DNA of 64,000 nucleotides from Sva-07 sp963743825 (GTDB lineage: Bacteria; Actinomycetota; Acidimicrobiia; Acidimicrobiales; Ilumatobacteraceae). Location: positions 62,001 to 126,000 of the forward strand of contig CAVURC010000010.1 of the NCBI GenBank assembly GCA_963743825.1, in the 5' to 3' direction. Both the position numbers and the translations under genes were made by a program. Position 1 is the stretch's first letter. Every line of letters starts with the position of its first letter. Positions 16,618-26,257 of the stretch are shown here, one piece after another. A model generated the notes under the pieces. That model had not been told where the DNA came from, did no database searches, and saw only the letters and a program-made list of their open reading frames with translations.

Positions 16618-17531
16618 CGAACCAGTGTGGCCCGAGGGTGCGCCGAGCGGTACACGTCCCACAGGCGCTCCTGGCTGACCTTGGTGTAGATCTGTGTCGT
16701 CGAGATCGACGCGTGGCCGAGCATCTCCTGGACCACGCGCAGGTCGGCGCCGTGATCGAGGAGGTGGGTGGCACACGAGTGGCGCAGTACGTGCGGTGAC
16801 AACTCCCCGCCGATCCCGGCGCGAACTCCGTATCGCTTGATCACTGCCCAGGCGGCCTGGCGGCTCAGCCGGCCACCGCGCGTGTTCAGGAACACCGCCT
16901 CGGCGTCGCCCCGCGACCGCCACTGATCGGGCACCATTGCGGCCCGCCCACTCGGCGAGAACCAGTCGTCGAGGGCCGATGCCGCGGTCGACCCGAAGGG
17001 AACGATCCGCTCCTTGGATCCTTTGCCGTACAGACGCACGAGTCGCGCACCGAGATCGATCTCCCCGATCGACAGCCCCACTGCCTCGGAGATGCGAGCG
17101 CCGGTGGCGTAGAGCAGTTCGATCAACGCAAGGTCACGCCGGTGAATCGGCTCGGTGACCACGACAGCGTCGATGAGGCTGGTGACCTGGGCCTCGGTGA
17201 GCGGCTTGGGTATGCCGGCGGGAACCCGAACGCCCTCGAGATCGGCAGCGGGATCGTCGCGCCGCTCCCCCTCGATCGACAGGTACCGGTGCAGCATCCT
17301 GATCGCAGCGAGTTGACGTGCGATCGATGATGTCGCCGCACCGGTCGCGCGTCGCTCCCCCACGAACGCAACCAGCTGCTGGTGATCGACATCGAGCGGC
17401 GTCGATCCGTGCGCGTCGAGCCAGTCGCAATAGGCCGTGAGATCACGACGGTAGGCGGCCAAGGTGTTCGGTGCTCGCCCCTTCTCGGCGAGCATCCACG
17501 ACAGGAACTCCTCGACCTCGAGTGGCAACAT
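16614..17531 (-). CDS. xerD: Site-specific tyrosine recombinase XerD
   Basis: The 305-residue recombinase has the SAM-like N-terminal domain and a catalytic domain with Arg in ATGARISE, Lys in YGKGSKE, HxxR in SPHVLRHS, His in LGHASIS and the nucleophile Tyr in TQIYTKV. XerD resolves chromosome dimers at dif near the division septum. ATG at 17531. It sits after the Nudix gene, as in M. tuberculosis (Rv1700-Rv1701), which supports the housekeeping assignment over a mobile-element integrase. Confidence 0.92.
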   Translation of the reverse strand: MLPLEVEEFLSWMLAEKGRAPNTLAAYRRDLTAYCDWLDAHGSTPLDVDHQQLVAFVGERRATGAATSSIARQLAAIRMLHRYLSIEGERRDDPAADLEGVRVPAGIPKPLTEAQVTSLIDAVVVTEPIHRRDLALIELLYATGARISEAVGLSIGEIDLGARLVRLYGKGSKERIVPFGSTAASALDDWFSPSGRAAMVPDQWRSRGDAEAVFLNTRGGRLSRQAAWAVIKRYGVRAGIGGELSPHVLRHSCATHLLDHGADLRVVQEMLGHASISTTQIYTKVSQERLWDVYRSAHPRATLVR

Positions 17532-17552
17532 CGGGCGGTCGTCGCCCCCGGC

Positions 17553-18140
17553 TCAGCTCGCGCCAGACGGGTGGTCGGAGGCGCGCAGACGGCGATCGGT
17601 CAAGAGCAACGCCACCACCGACTTGGCGTCGGCGATCTCACCACGCTCGACCATCGCAACCGCCTCGTCGAGCGGCACGTGGATCACCTTCATGTGCTCC
17701 TCCTCGGGGCCGTGGCGATCATGCGGTACCGGTGTGCACCCGGTTGCGAGATACAGCGTCGTCACCGAATCGGTCATCCCGGGCGACGGCAGGATCTCGG
17801 TCAGCAGGTCGAGATGCTCGGCGTCGAGACCCGCCTCCTCGATCAGCTCGCGACGGGCGACCTCGGCGGTGTCCTCACCCTCGATGTCACGCATGCCGGC
17901 CGGAATCTCGATCACGCTGCGCTCGTACGGAGGCCGATACTGCGAGACCAGCACGACCGACGGGTTCCCCTCGGCATCGAAGACGAGCGGCACCACACCG
18001 ACGGCGCCGGGCGAACGGACGATGTCACGCCGAAACGTCGACCCGTCGGGCGCCTCGAACTCGGCGACAGCCAGATTCCAGACGTGCCCCTCGTGGATGA
18101 CCGACTCCGACACCCGTCGGAAGACAGCGTCGTCGTTCAC
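17553..18140 (-). CDS. Nudix hydrolase, ADP-ribose pyrophosphatase type
   Basis: The 195-residue protein contains a full Nudix box starting at GMRDIEGEDTAEV and ending RRELIEEAGL. The preceding segment VLVSQYRPPYERSVIEIPAG is typical of ADP-ribose pyrophosphatases. The likely reaction is ADP-ribose to AMP and ribose-5-phosphate. GTG at 18140 shares four bases with the pyrG stop, and xerD follows 21 bases later. Mycobacterial Rv1700 occupies the same place. Confidence 0.88.
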   Translation of the reverse strand: MNDDAVFRRVSESVIHEGHVWNLAVAEFEAPDGSTFRRDIVRSPGAVGVVPLVFDAEGNPSVVLVSQYRPPYERSVIEIPAGMRDIEGEDTAEVARRELIEEAGLDAEHLDLLTEILPSPGMTDSVTTLYLATGCTPVPHDRHGPEEEHMKVIHVPLDEAVAMVERGEIADAKSVVALLLTDRRLRASDHPSGAS

Positions 18141-19822
18141 GACGACAACGACGGCTCCACCGGCGCGACCGTCTCGGCAACGCCAGACTCGCCGACAGCG
18201 GACTCGACAGCCGGAGCCGGATCGGTGGCAGCGCGTCGCGCCAGCGCTGCAGCGATCAGTTCGCGGAACAACGGATGCGGACGATCGGGGCGACTCTTGA
18301 ACTCCGGGTGCGCCTGCGTCCCCACCCAGAACGGGTGGCCGGGCAGCTCGATGAACTCGACCAGACGGTTGTCGGGCGACGTGCCCGAACACCAGAGTCC
18401 GGCCTCCTCGAGTTGGCCGCGGTAGCGCTCGTTGAACTCGTAACGGTGACGGTGACGTTCGCTCACGACCGGCTCGCCGTACGCAGCCGCAACCTGTGAG
18501 CCCGACGCGAGCACGGCGTAATACGCACCGAGGCGCATCGTGCCACCCTTGTCCTCGATGCCCCGCTGTTCCAACATCAAGTCGATGACCGGATGGTGCG
18601 TCGTCGGGTCGAACTCGGTGGAATTGGCGTCGACCAGACCGACCACGTCGCGGGCGAACTCGATCGTCATGGCCTGCAGCCCGAGGCACAGCCCGAGGCA
18701 GGGCACGCCCTCCTCCCGCGCGTACCGGGCAGCGGCGATCTTGCCCTCGACGCCCCGGTAGCCGAAACCGCCGGGAATGACGATGCCGTCGAGGTGGTCG
18801 AGCTGGCCGGCCGCGAGCAGGCCCTCGACGGTCTCGGACTGGACCCAGACGATCTCGACGTTTGCGCCATGGTGGAATCCGGCGTGCTTGAGGCTCTCGA
18901 CCACCGAGAGATACGCATCGGGGAGCTCGATGTACTTGCCGATGAGTCCGATCCGCACGGGGGTCGTGGCCGCCTCGACCTTGGCGACGAACTGTTCCCA
19001 GTACGTCAGGTCCGGCCGGCCGTCGAGACGCAGCAGTTCGCAGACGAAGTCGTCGAGGCCTTCGTCGTGGAGGATCAACGGCAGCTCGTAGATGTTCTTG
19101 GCGTCGGCGGCGTTGACGACCGCACGTTCCTCGACGTCGCACAGGCTGGAGATCTTGCGCTTGAGATCGTCGGACAACGGCTCCTCGCTGCGGCACACGA
19201 TCACGTCGGGCTGGATACCGCGGCTGCGCAGCTCGGTGACCGAGTGCTGCGTGGGCTTGGTCTTCTGCTCCCCCGACGGGCCGATGAACGGCACGAGGGT
19301 GACATGGATGTAGCAGACGTTGTCGCGCCCGACCATGTTGCGGAACTGACGGATCGCTTCGAGGAACGGCAGGATCTCGATGTCGCCGACGGTGCCGCCC
19401 ACTTCGGTGATCACCACGTCGACGTCGTCATGAGCCACCCGCTGGACGCGGCGCTTGATCTCGTCGGTGATGTGCGGGATCACCTGAACGGTCTTGCCGA
19501 GGTAGTCGCCACGACGCTCCGCCGCGAGCACGGCCTGATAGATCGAGCCGGTCGTGGCGTTGGAGTTCCGCGACAGGTTCTCGTCGATGAATCGCTCGTA
19601 GTGACCGAGGTCGAGGTCGGTCTCACCACCGTCGTCGGTCACGAACACCTCGCCGTGTTCGAACGGGTTCATCGTGCCCGGATCGATGTTGATGTACGGA
19701 TCGAGCTTCTGGAGCGTGACCCGCAGGCCGCGCAGCTTGAGCAGTCGACCGAGCGACGAAGCAGTCAGGCCCTTGCCGAGCGAGCTGGCAACGCCTCCCG
19801 TCACGAAAATGTGCTTCGGCAT
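18137..19822 (-). CDS. pyrG: CTP synthase
   Basis: The 561-residue enzyme begins HIFVTGGVASSLGKG (P-loop) and contains KLDPYINIDPGTM in the synthetase domain. The C-terminal class I glutamine amidotransferase domain has the nucleophile Cys in VPCLGLCLGLQ and the His-Glu pair in GTQAHPEFKSRP. It makes CTP from UTP, ATP and glutamine. ATG at 19822 is fixed by a strong GGAGG eight bases upstream and by the conserved N-terminus. Confidence 0.97.
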   Translation of the reverse strand: MPKHIFVTGGVASSLGKGLTASSLGRLLKLRGLRVTLQKLDPYINIDPGTMNPFEHGEVFVTDDGGETDLDLGHYERFIDENLSRNSNATTGSIYQAVLAAERRGDYLGKTVQVIPHITDEIKRRVQRVAHDDVDVVITEVGGTVGDIEILPFLEAIRQFRNMVGRDNVCYIHVTLVPFIGPSGEQKTKPTQHSVTELRSRGIQPDVIVCRSEEPLSDDLKRKISSLCDVEERAVVNAADAKNIYELPLILHDEGLDDFVCELLRLDGRPDLTYWEQFVAKVEAATTPVRIGLIGKYIELPDAYLSVVESLKHAGFHHGANVEIVWVQSETVEGLLAAGQLDHLDGIVIPGGFGYRGVEGKIAAARYAREEGVPCLGLCLGLQAMTIEFARDVVGLVDANSTEFDPTTHHPVIDLMLEQRGIEDKGGTMRLGAYYAVLASGSQVAAAYGEPVVSERHRHRYEFNERYRGQLEEAGLWCSGTSPDNRLVEFIELPGHPFWVGTQAHPEFKSRPDRPHPLFRELIAAALARRAATDPAPAVESAVGESGVAETVAPVEPSLSS

Positions 19823-19830
19823 CTGCCAAT

Positions 19831-19835
19831 CCTCC
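19831..19835 (-). promoter_or_regulatory. Shine-Dalgarno site of pyrG
   Basis: The minus strand reads GGAGG eight bases before ATG 19822. This rules out the longer in-frame start near 19915. Confidence 0.7.
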
Positions 19836-19959
19836 GTCTCGATTCCCGATGTCCGCACGACACCATGACGGGAAATCACCATACCCCGCCGCGCGCCTGC
19901 CCCGTGGAATCCCACGAATCAATACCGGATCGAACCTGCCCGCCTCGCGGCGTCGGAAC

Positions 19960-21556
19960 TCAGCGGTCGAGGAGCTCCCGAGCGTGGTCGAGGGCCGAAT
20001 CGGTCGTCGAGCCCGACAGCATCCGCGCGACCTCGGCCACACGATGCTCGCCGTCGATGGGCGCTGCGTGGGCGAAGGTTTCACCACCGCTCACCGTCTT
20101 GGCGACGGCGACCTGTACGTCGGCCGCGGCTGCCACCTGGGCGAGGTGTGTCACCACGAGCACCTGATGCGACCGGCCCAGCTGCGCGAGCGCGTCGCCG
20201 ATCGCCTGGGCAGCTGCGCCACCGATTCCGGCGTCGACCTCGTCGAACACCAGCGTGCGACCGTCCTCGGACCGGCCCGCGGCCGACGACAGGACGAGTC
20301 TCAATGCCAGCATCGCTCGGGCGAGTTCGCCACCTGAGGCCACCCTGGTGAGCGGAAGGAGGGGCGATCCCGGGTTCGCCGCCAGCAGGAACTGGATCCG
20401 ATCGCCAGGGTGATCGTCGGGATGATCACCGATCTCGACGCCGACCGACACGTGCGGCATCGCCAGCCTGCGCAGTTCGGTCTCGACCGCTGAAGCGAGC
20501 AGCGGCCCGACCTCGCGACGGCGCCGTCCCACAGCTTCGGCAGCAACCAGTTCGGCCGCCAGTGCGTCCTGGCGCGCCCGGTCGAGTTCGCCGGCGCGCT
20601 CGTCGAAACGTTCGAGCTCGGCGAGCCGGTCGGCGGATTCTGCATGGAATGCCATCACTGCGGCCAGGTCGTCTCCGTACTTGCGCCGCAGATTCTTGAG
20701 CACCTGCCGGCGCTCACGGATCTCGGCCAACCGCTCGGGCGACTCGTCGATCCGCTCTCCCGCCGCGCGGATCTCACCCACCACGTCGTCGAGTTCGGCC
20801 AGTACGTCGCGAAGCCGTGTCGCCTGTTCGGTGAAGGGTGAGCGTCCATCGAGCGACTCCGAGCGCCGCCGCAATCGCGTCGTGCGCTCCACCATCGTCG
20901 GACATCGATGCCACGGCGGTCGCTGCAGCCTCGCGGTGAGCCGTCGCGTCGGCCAGCACCGATTCCTCGGCATCGAGACGCTCGTCCTCTCCCGCGTCGA
21001 CGACGGCTGCTGCATCGAGTTCGTCGACCTGGAATCGCAGCAGATCGATCTCTCTCGCTCGCGCCCGATCGTCGCCCCCGAGCGCAGCCAGTTCCGCGTC
21101 GATCTCGGTCAGTCGTGCCCGCGCCGCCCGCAACGGTCCGAGATCGATGGCTCCGTATTCGTCGAGCGCGGCGCGCTGGGTCGCCGTCGACAGCAGCGAC
21201 TGGTGGGCGTGTTGGCCGTGCAGGTCGACGGCGTCGGCGGCTGCCTCGGCGAGCGAGGCAACGGTGGCCAGCCGACCGTTGACGTACGCCCGTGACCGAC
21301 CCGACGTCGGGATCACCCTCGTCAGCACTGTTTCCGTGCCGTCAGGGGTGATGAGGCGTCCGTCGAGACGTGCCTCGTCGGCGCCGTGGCGAACCATCGA
21401 CGCGTCGGCTCGTCCCCCCACGAGCAGTTCGATGGCCTCGACCAACATCGTCTTGCCCGCCCCGGTCTCGCCGGTGACCGCCGTCAGACCCGGGCCGAGC
21501 ATGATCTCGATGCGCTCGATGACACCGAGGTTCTCGATGTGCAGTTCGGTCAGCAT
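19960..21556 (-). CDS. recN: DNA repair protein RecN (reading frame broken once)
   Basis: The N-terminal part (ATG 21556) has the SMC-like Walker A GETGAGKTMLVEA. The C-terminal part, in another frame, has the ABC signature VASGGELARAMLALRL, Walker B LVFDEVDAGIGG and VTHLAQVAAA. The frames change near 20855-20865: removing one base joins AIAAALG to SLDGRSPF and gives a protein of about 531 residues, normal for RecN. RecN organises DNA ends in double-strand break repair. The start overlaps the nadK stop by one base. The break is probably a sequencing indel, since both halves are well conserved. Confidence 0.88.
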
Positions 21557-22404
21557 CAGCGGTCGGCCAGGCCGAACTTGGCCTTCAGGATCTGGTGGTA
21601 CCGCTCACCGCCGAAGCGCACGAAGTTGGCCGTGGCCTCGGACGGTTCGCAGCGCACGACATCGCCGTCGTCGAGGGACCCCGCCGCGTGACCATCGAGC
21701 GTGAGCTCGGCGAGCCGATGACCCGACACTTCGATCTCGATCACCTCTGACGGGTCGAGAACGAGCGTGCGATCGAACAGCATGTGCGGCGACACCGGCG
21801 TGAGGAGCATGGCCCGGTGGCGCGGCGAAACGATCGGACCGCGTGCCGAGAGCGAGTAGGCGGTCGACCCCGTCGGCGTCGCCACGATGAGCCCGTCGGC
21901 GGCGTAGTACGTGAAGGGTTCGCCGTCGATGCGCGCCAGCAGACGGATCGGTGTGTCCGGCCACGGCCTTCTCGACGACGGCCTCGTTGAGGGCTCGCCC
22001 CACGCGGATGCCGTTGACCGCCACGTCGAGCATCATCCGTTCGTCGAGGTGCCAGCTGCCGGGGCGCCGGCCACGATCTTCGTCAGGGCCTCGTCGAGCC
22101 GATCAGGTTCGACCTCCGTGAGATAGCCGAGCGATCCCAGGTTCAGGCCCAGGAGAGGCACGGCTGCTCCTTCGAGCAGCCGGACCGAGCGGAGCATCGT
22201 GCCGTCGCCACCGAGGCTCAAGACCAGGTCGGCCTCGCCAAGTGGCCTGTCGCTCGCGGCGTCGGCCAGCTCGAGTGCGACGGCGTCCTCGCCCGGCATC
22301 CAGAACTCGATGCCATGGTCACGACACCACAGCTGCGCCTCGAGCGCGTACCGGCGGGCGGTGGATCGTTCGTGATGGGCGACGAGGGCGATGGCCTGCA
22401 TCAT
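21556..22404 (-). CDS. nadK: NAD kinase (two compensating frame changes)
   Basis: The N-terminal part has LVLSLGGDGTMLRSVRLLE, the NAD kinase GGDGT motif, and the C-terminal part has VATPTGSTAYSLSARG and SPHML. The middle segment, with ERMMLDVAV and ALNEAVVEKA, lies in a shifted frame between about 22045 and 21955. One missing base near 22045 and one extra base near 21957 restore a single protein of about 282 residues. The enzyme phosphorylates NAD to NADP. ATG at 22404 overlaps the tlyA stop, and recN follows, as in Rv1694-Rv1696. Confidence 0.87.
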
Positions 22405-23147
22405 GCGGCTGCTGTCCGTGCGTGGACGAGGAACTCGACGTTGCCATCAGCGCCGGTGAGGGGCGAGGTCGTCCAGCCGACGACGTCGCAGCCGGCATCG
22501 TGCAGGGCATCGGCGACCTCGCTGCGCACCCGTTCGTGGATGACCGGATCGGTGATCACCCCGCGTCCCTTGTCGACTTCCTGACGACCAGCTTCGAATT
22601 GCGGCTTGACGAGCAGGATCATCGGTGACCCAGGTTGGCACAGACGCGTCAGGATCGGGATCACGAGCCGCAGCGAGATGAACGACAGATCGCCGACCAC
22701 GACGTCGACCGGCCCGCCGATGGTGTCGAGATCCGCGTGGCGCACGTTGCACCGTTCGAGATTGGTCACCCGGTCGTCGGCGCGGAGCCGCTCGTGCAAC
22801 TGACCATGCCCGACGTCGAGTGCAATCACATGGGCCGCACCCCGCTGGAGGAGGCAGTCGGTGAACCCGCCCGTGGAAGCGCCCACGTCGAGCGCCAGCC
22901 GTCCCGTCACATCGACATCGAAGATGGCGAGGGCGTGATCGAGCTTCTCGGCGCCCCGCCCGACGAATCGGGCCGGAGGGCCGTCGATCACCACGGCGTC
23001 GGCCACGGCGACCTGGCGAGCGGCCTTGTCGGCCACTGCGCCGTTCACCCGAACGCGATGCGCCGCGATGAGATGTTGTGCTTCGGTGCGGCTCGCCGTC
23101 AGCTCGCGCCGAACGAGTTCGGCGTCGAGTCGTCGACGAGCCGCCAC
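22401..23147 (-). CDS. tlyA: TlyA family rRNA (cytidine-2'-O)-methyltransferase
   Basis: The 248-residue protein has an N-terminal S4 domain (RRRLDAELVRRELTASR) and an FtsJ-like methyltransferase domain with ALDVGASTGGFTDCLLQ and VVVGDLSFISLRL. TlyA methylates 16S and 23S rRNA cytidines and in mycobacteria influences capreomycin sensitivity. It starts at GTG 23147, seven bases after the phasin/histone-like gene. Confidence 0.92.
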   Translation of the reverse strand: MAARRRLDAELVRRELTASRTEAQHLIAAHRVRVNGAVADKAARQVAVADAVVIDGPPARFVGRGAEKLDHALAIFDVDVTGRLALDVGASTGGFTDCLLQRGAAHVIALDVGHGQLHERLRADDRVTNLERCNVRHADLDTIGGPVDVVVGDLSFISLRLVIPILTRLCQPGSPMILLVKPQFEAGRQEVDKGRGVITDPVIHERVRSEVADALHDAGCDVVGWTTSPLTGADGNVEFLVHARTAAA

Positions 23148-23154
23148 AGAATGA

Positions 23155-23634
23155 TCAGCCGGCGGGGGTGCTCGGAGCCGCGGCCTTCTTGGCCGGAGCC
23201 TTCTTCGCAGCCGTCTTCCTGGCCGGAGCCTTCTTCGCAGCCGTCTTCTTGGCCGGAGCCTTCTTCGCAGCGGTCTTCTTCGCCGGAGCCTTCTTGGCGG
23301 CCGTCTTCCTGGCCGGAGCCTTCTTGGCCGGCGTGGCGCTGTTCATCTCGGCCTTGACGCGCTCGGCGATCTTCTCGGCGAGCTCCTCGAAGCGGTCCTC
23401 GAGTTCGTCGAAGCGCTCCGAGAGCCAGGTCATCTGCTTGGAGAACTCGCGCTGCATGTTCTCGGAGGTCTCACGACCACGATCGAGGAGTGTCTGCACC
23501 GCCTTCTCGGCGTCGTCACGCCTGACCTCGCCGGCTTTCACCATCGACTGCACGATGGACTCGGCCTGCTTGCGAGAGATGTTGCTGAATTCGACGCCTG
23601 CGTCGACCAGTCGTTGCAATGTTGTTTTTGCCAT
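23155..23634 (-). CDS. Phasin-like coiled-coil protein with histone H1-like Lys/Ala tail
   Basis: The 159-residue protein has two parts. Residues 1-95 look like the phasin/PhaF-type family: MAKTTLQRLVDAGVEFSN, a helix ending LLDRGRETSE and a heptad-rich segment WLSERFDELEDRFEELAEK. From about residue 98 to the end the sequence is a basic repeat of KKAPAKKTAA-like units, as in bacterial H1-like proteins. Such tails bind DNA, and PhaF-type proteins link storage granules to the nucleoid. The tail DNA is a set of near-identical repeats of about 30 bases. It sits where Rv1693 lies in M. tuberculosis. Function is inference. Confidence 0.8.
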   Translation of the reverse strand: MAKTTLQRLVDAGVEFSNISRKQAESIVQSMVKAGEVRRDDAEKAVQTLLDRGRETSENMQREFSKQMTWLSERFDELEDRFEELAEKIAERVKAEMNSATPAKKAPARKTAAKKAPAKKTAAKKAPAKKTAAKKAPARKTAAKKAPAKKAAAPSTPAG

Positions 23635-23643
23635 ACCCTCAGG

Positions 23644-24537
23644 CTACTGGCCCTGGTCAGGGGTCGACGCGAGATGTGCCGCGACCGATGCCAGATCGGC
23701 CAGGTCGAGGTCGACCACGATGTCGTCGTCGATGTGCGTTTCGGGTTGCGACACTCCTGAGCGAACGAGCGCGAAGCGGCAACCGAGGCGCTGCGCGAAC
23801 AGCCCATCGGTCTCCGGGCGGTCACCGACCATCAGGGTGGATGACGGATCGAACGTCGTCTGGGGCGTCGACACCAGCCGGGCGATCAGGTCGGCCATGG
23901 GCTCATGGGGCTTGCCGCCGATGACGGGCTCGACTCCGGCGGCGGTGGCGATCGCGGCGAGGATCGAGCCGCCCCCGGGCGCCAGGCCCGACGGCGTCGG
24001 ATAGGTGGCGTCGGTGTTGGTGCCGATCAGTCGGGCACCGGCGCGCACCGCTGCCGACGCCACCGCCAATCGGTCGAAGTCGAAGTCACGGTGCAACCCG
24101 ACGACCACGGCGTCGAAGCCGACGGGGCTCCCCCGCCCGTCGTTGACGACAGCGACGGCCCCTCGTTCCTCGAGGGCCTCGACGACACCGGGGCCACCAG
24201 CGACCAGGACGCGATCACCCGGCTGCACCAGCAACGCCGCCGCCATCGCAGAACTCACCACATCGCCCACCGCCGGAATCCCGATCGCCGCGAGTGCCGC
24301 CTCGTGTTGCGCGCGCACCGCCGCGGAATTGTTGGTGACGAACATCACCCGCCGGCCCGATGCACGGAGCTGGGCAATGGCCTCGACCGATCCGACGATG
24401 GGCTCATGGGCGAGCCAGACGACGCCGTCGAGGTCGCAGAGGACCGTGTCGATGTGGTCCGTGTCGACGTGGTCCCATCTCTCGGCGCGACTGTTCACAC
24501 GGGCGATCGTTGCAGCACGGGGGGTCAACGATGGCAT
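23644..24537 (-). CDS. HAD-IIA family sugar/glycerol phosphatase
   Basis: The 297-residue protein has CDLDGVVWLAHEPI (motif I), VMFVTNNSAA (motif II), GGKPHEPMADLI (motif III Lys) and LMVGDRPETDGLFA (motif IV), the NagD/phosphoglycolate phosphatase layout. Mycobacterial Rv1692 in the same position is a glycerol-3-phosphate phosphatase, so that role is likely but unproven. ATG 24537 stands only nine bases from the divergent DUF1015 start. Confidence 0.85.
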   Translation of the reverse strand: MPSLTPRAATIARVNSRAERWDHVDTDHIDTVLCDLDGVVWLAHEPIVGSVEAIAQLRASGRRVMFVTNNSAAVRAQHEAALAAIGIPAVGDVVSSAMAAALLVQPGDRVLVAGGPGVVEALEERGAVAVVNDGRGSPVGFDAVVVGLHRDFDFDRLAVASAAVRAGARLIGTNTDATYPTPSGLAPGGGSILAAIATAAGVEPVIGGKPHEPMADLIARLVSTPQTTFDPSSTLMVGDRPETDGLFAQRLGCRFALVRSGVSQPETHIDDDIVVDLDLADLASVAAHLASTPDQGQ

Positions 24538-24546
24538 CCTGTCGTC

Positions 24547-25731
24547 GTGCCGCGATTCACTCCGTTCCCCGCCCTGCGCTACAGCAACCGCTCGATCGAC
24601 GATCTCATCGCCCCGCCGTACGACGTGCTGTCAGCCGCCGACCTCGAAGCGTTGGGATCACGCAGTCGATTCAACATCACCCACGTCGATGTGCCGCAGG
24701 AGTCTCAGGGCCCCGACCGGTATCTCGCCGCTGCGACGACGCTCGACGAGTGGATCGACACCGGCGTGATGGAGTACGACGACGCCCCGACGTTCACCAT
24801 CTACCGCATGCGGTTCACCGACTCGACGGGCGCCGAGCGTGACATCGCCGGCGTGCTGGGCGGCCTCGAAGTCGTCGACGAGGGCGCCGGCGGGGTGCTC
24901 CCCCACGAGCGGGTGACTCCCAAGGCGTCGACCGACCGGCTCGATCTCACCCGAGCCACGAAGGCCAACTTGTCGCCCGTGTGGGGGCTCTCGCTCGCGA
25001 CGGGCTTGACCGACCTGCTCGCGGAGCCCGGTGAGCCGCTGAGTTCGGTGACCGTCGACGGCGTCGAGCACGTGATCGAGCGGGTGTCGGATCAGGCGCG
25101 AGTCGAGGCCATTGCTGCGCTGATCGCCACCGACGACGTCCTCATTGCCGATGGACATCATCGCTACGGCATCAGCCGTACCTACCGCGACGAGGTACGC
25201 GCCGGCAACGACAACCAGCCGTCGCCCGCCGACGAGACACTGGCGTTCGTCAACGAACTCGTGGCCGATCAGCTGTCGGTCGAGGCGATCCACCGGCTCT
25301 ATCACGATGTGACACTCGAGGATCTGACCACTGCGCTCGACGCCGTGTTCGAACGCTCCGACGCCGGCATCGTCGGCGTCGACACCCTCGCGACGATGGA
25401 CTCCCAGGGGGTGCTCTGCCTCGTCGCTCCAGATGGTTCCGCACAGTGGCTGTCACCGCGACCCGGGGCCTTCGACTCGGTGCGGGCGCTCGACGGCGCC
25501 TGGCTGGAGCATGCGCTGGCCGACCTCGACCATCGCGTCGCGTATCAACACGGCGTCGACCACGTCGTCGATGCAGTCACCGCGGGTGCCGCCGCTGCTG
25601 CCGTGCTGATCCGACCGGTGAGCGTCGCCGAGATCGAGCGAACGGCCCGCGAGGGCGCGCTGATGCCACCCAAGTCGACGTTCTTCACGCCGAAGCTGCG
25701 AACGGGCCTCGTCATCCGCAGTCTCGTGTGA
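24547..25731 (+). CDS. DUF1015 family protein (SerK-like)
   Basis: The 394-residue protein starts at GTG 24547 and shows the DUF1015 pattern: YSNRSIDDLIAPPYDVLS at the N-terminus, then THVDVPQES, and the diagnostic LIADGHHRYGISRTY near residue 200. The C-terminus carries MPPKSTFFTPKL, also typical. Archaeal members are free-serine kinases and bacterial ones are mostly uncharacterised. It is convergent with the SSB-like gene, with only ten bases between the stops. Confidence 0.85.
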   Translation: MPRFTPFPALRYSNRSIDDLIAPPYDVLSAADLEALGSRSRFNITHVDVPQESQGPDRYLAAATTLDEWIDTGVMEYDDAPTFTIYRMRFTDSTGAERDIAGVLGGLEVVDEGAGGVLPHERVTPKASTDRLDLTRATKANLSPVWGLSLATGLTDLLAEPGEPLSSVTVDGVEHVIERVSDQARVEAIAALIATDDVLIADGHHRYGISRTYRDEVRAGNDNQPSPADETLAFVNELVADQLSVEAIHRLYHDVTLEDLTTALDAVFERSDAGIVGVDTLATMDSQGVLCLVAPDGSAQWLSPRPGAFDSVRALDGAWLEHALADLDHRVAYQHGVDHVVDAVTAGAAAAAVLIRPVSVAEIERTAREGALMPPKSTFFTPKLRTGLVIRSLV

Positions 25732-25741
25732 GACAGCACCC

Positions 25742-26126
25742 TCACGAGGGGCACAGTCGATCGAGCACCGCGTCGAGCACGGCGTCGACCTGCTTGCGCC
25801 GTCGGGCCGGGATGACCGAGTCGGCCACCACCTCGGTACGGCTCTGAGTAGCGCCGCCGACCCGGAAGAAGCGTCGCTGCACCGTGCCGACGACCACCAG
25901 CTCGTTGCCCTCGGTGAGACATGCCATCGAAGCGCTCGACGGATCGGCCCACGCGACCGGAACCGAGGTGTTCGAAACCGTCCCCCGAGCCCGCACGGTC
26001 GTGGACACGTCGAACTGCACGACGACGCCGCCCGACGGCAGCACTCGTGTCACCGGTTCCCCGCGGACCGCACCGCGCAACACGGCGATGTTCGCCGTGC
26101 GTGTCGGTTACATCTGATTCGGTCAT
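25742..26126 (-). CDS. Single-stranded DNA-binding protein-like OB-fold protein (probable frame break near start)
   Basis: The readable part (from GTG 26083, 113 residues) matches the SSB pattern: LRGAVRGEPVTRVLPSGG, VVQFDVSTTVR, VPVAWADPS, ELVVVGTVQRRFFR and SRTEVVADSV. It lacks the long acidic-tipped tail of the replicative SSB, so it is probably a minor paralogue. A strong AAGGAG precedes an ATG at 26126 in the neighbouring frame; dropping one base near 26098-26102 joins MTESDVTDT to ANIAVLRGAV and gives 127 residues. I therefore give 26126 as the likely start. Confidence 0.72.
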
Positions 26127-26245
26127 GTCTCTGCTCCTTCTGGTTGCTTCCAGCGGGAGGAGTCGGTCACCACGCACCATACGTGGGGGATGTGACAGCG
26201 TTAGCGGGGCTCGGTGACGTGTGACGTCCGGGCCACGGTCCGGGC

Positions 26246-26251
26246 TACGGT
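26246..26251 (+). promoter_or_regulatory. -10 box (TACGGT) of the Gfo/Idh gene
   Basis: The box ends six bases before ATG 26258, again predicting a leaderless transcript. The same hexamer is used before the toxin-antitoxin pair and before inhA. Confidence 0.5.
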
Positions 26252-26257
26252 CCGGCC

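Noticed and set aside
16614..17531. XerD as a phage or island integrase
   Set aside because: It lies in conserved order with the Nudix gene and pyrG, and there are no phage genes or attachment-site pair.
20855..20865. Programmed frameshifting in recN, secF, ruvB and similar
   Set aside because: No slippery heptamers or conserved signals were seen, and the breaks occur in many unrelated genes with the same one-base pattern.
23165..23335. CRISPR-like direct repeats
   Set aside because: The repeats are in frame, nearly contiguous and encode the KKAPAKKTAA tail. There are no unique spacers and no cas genes.
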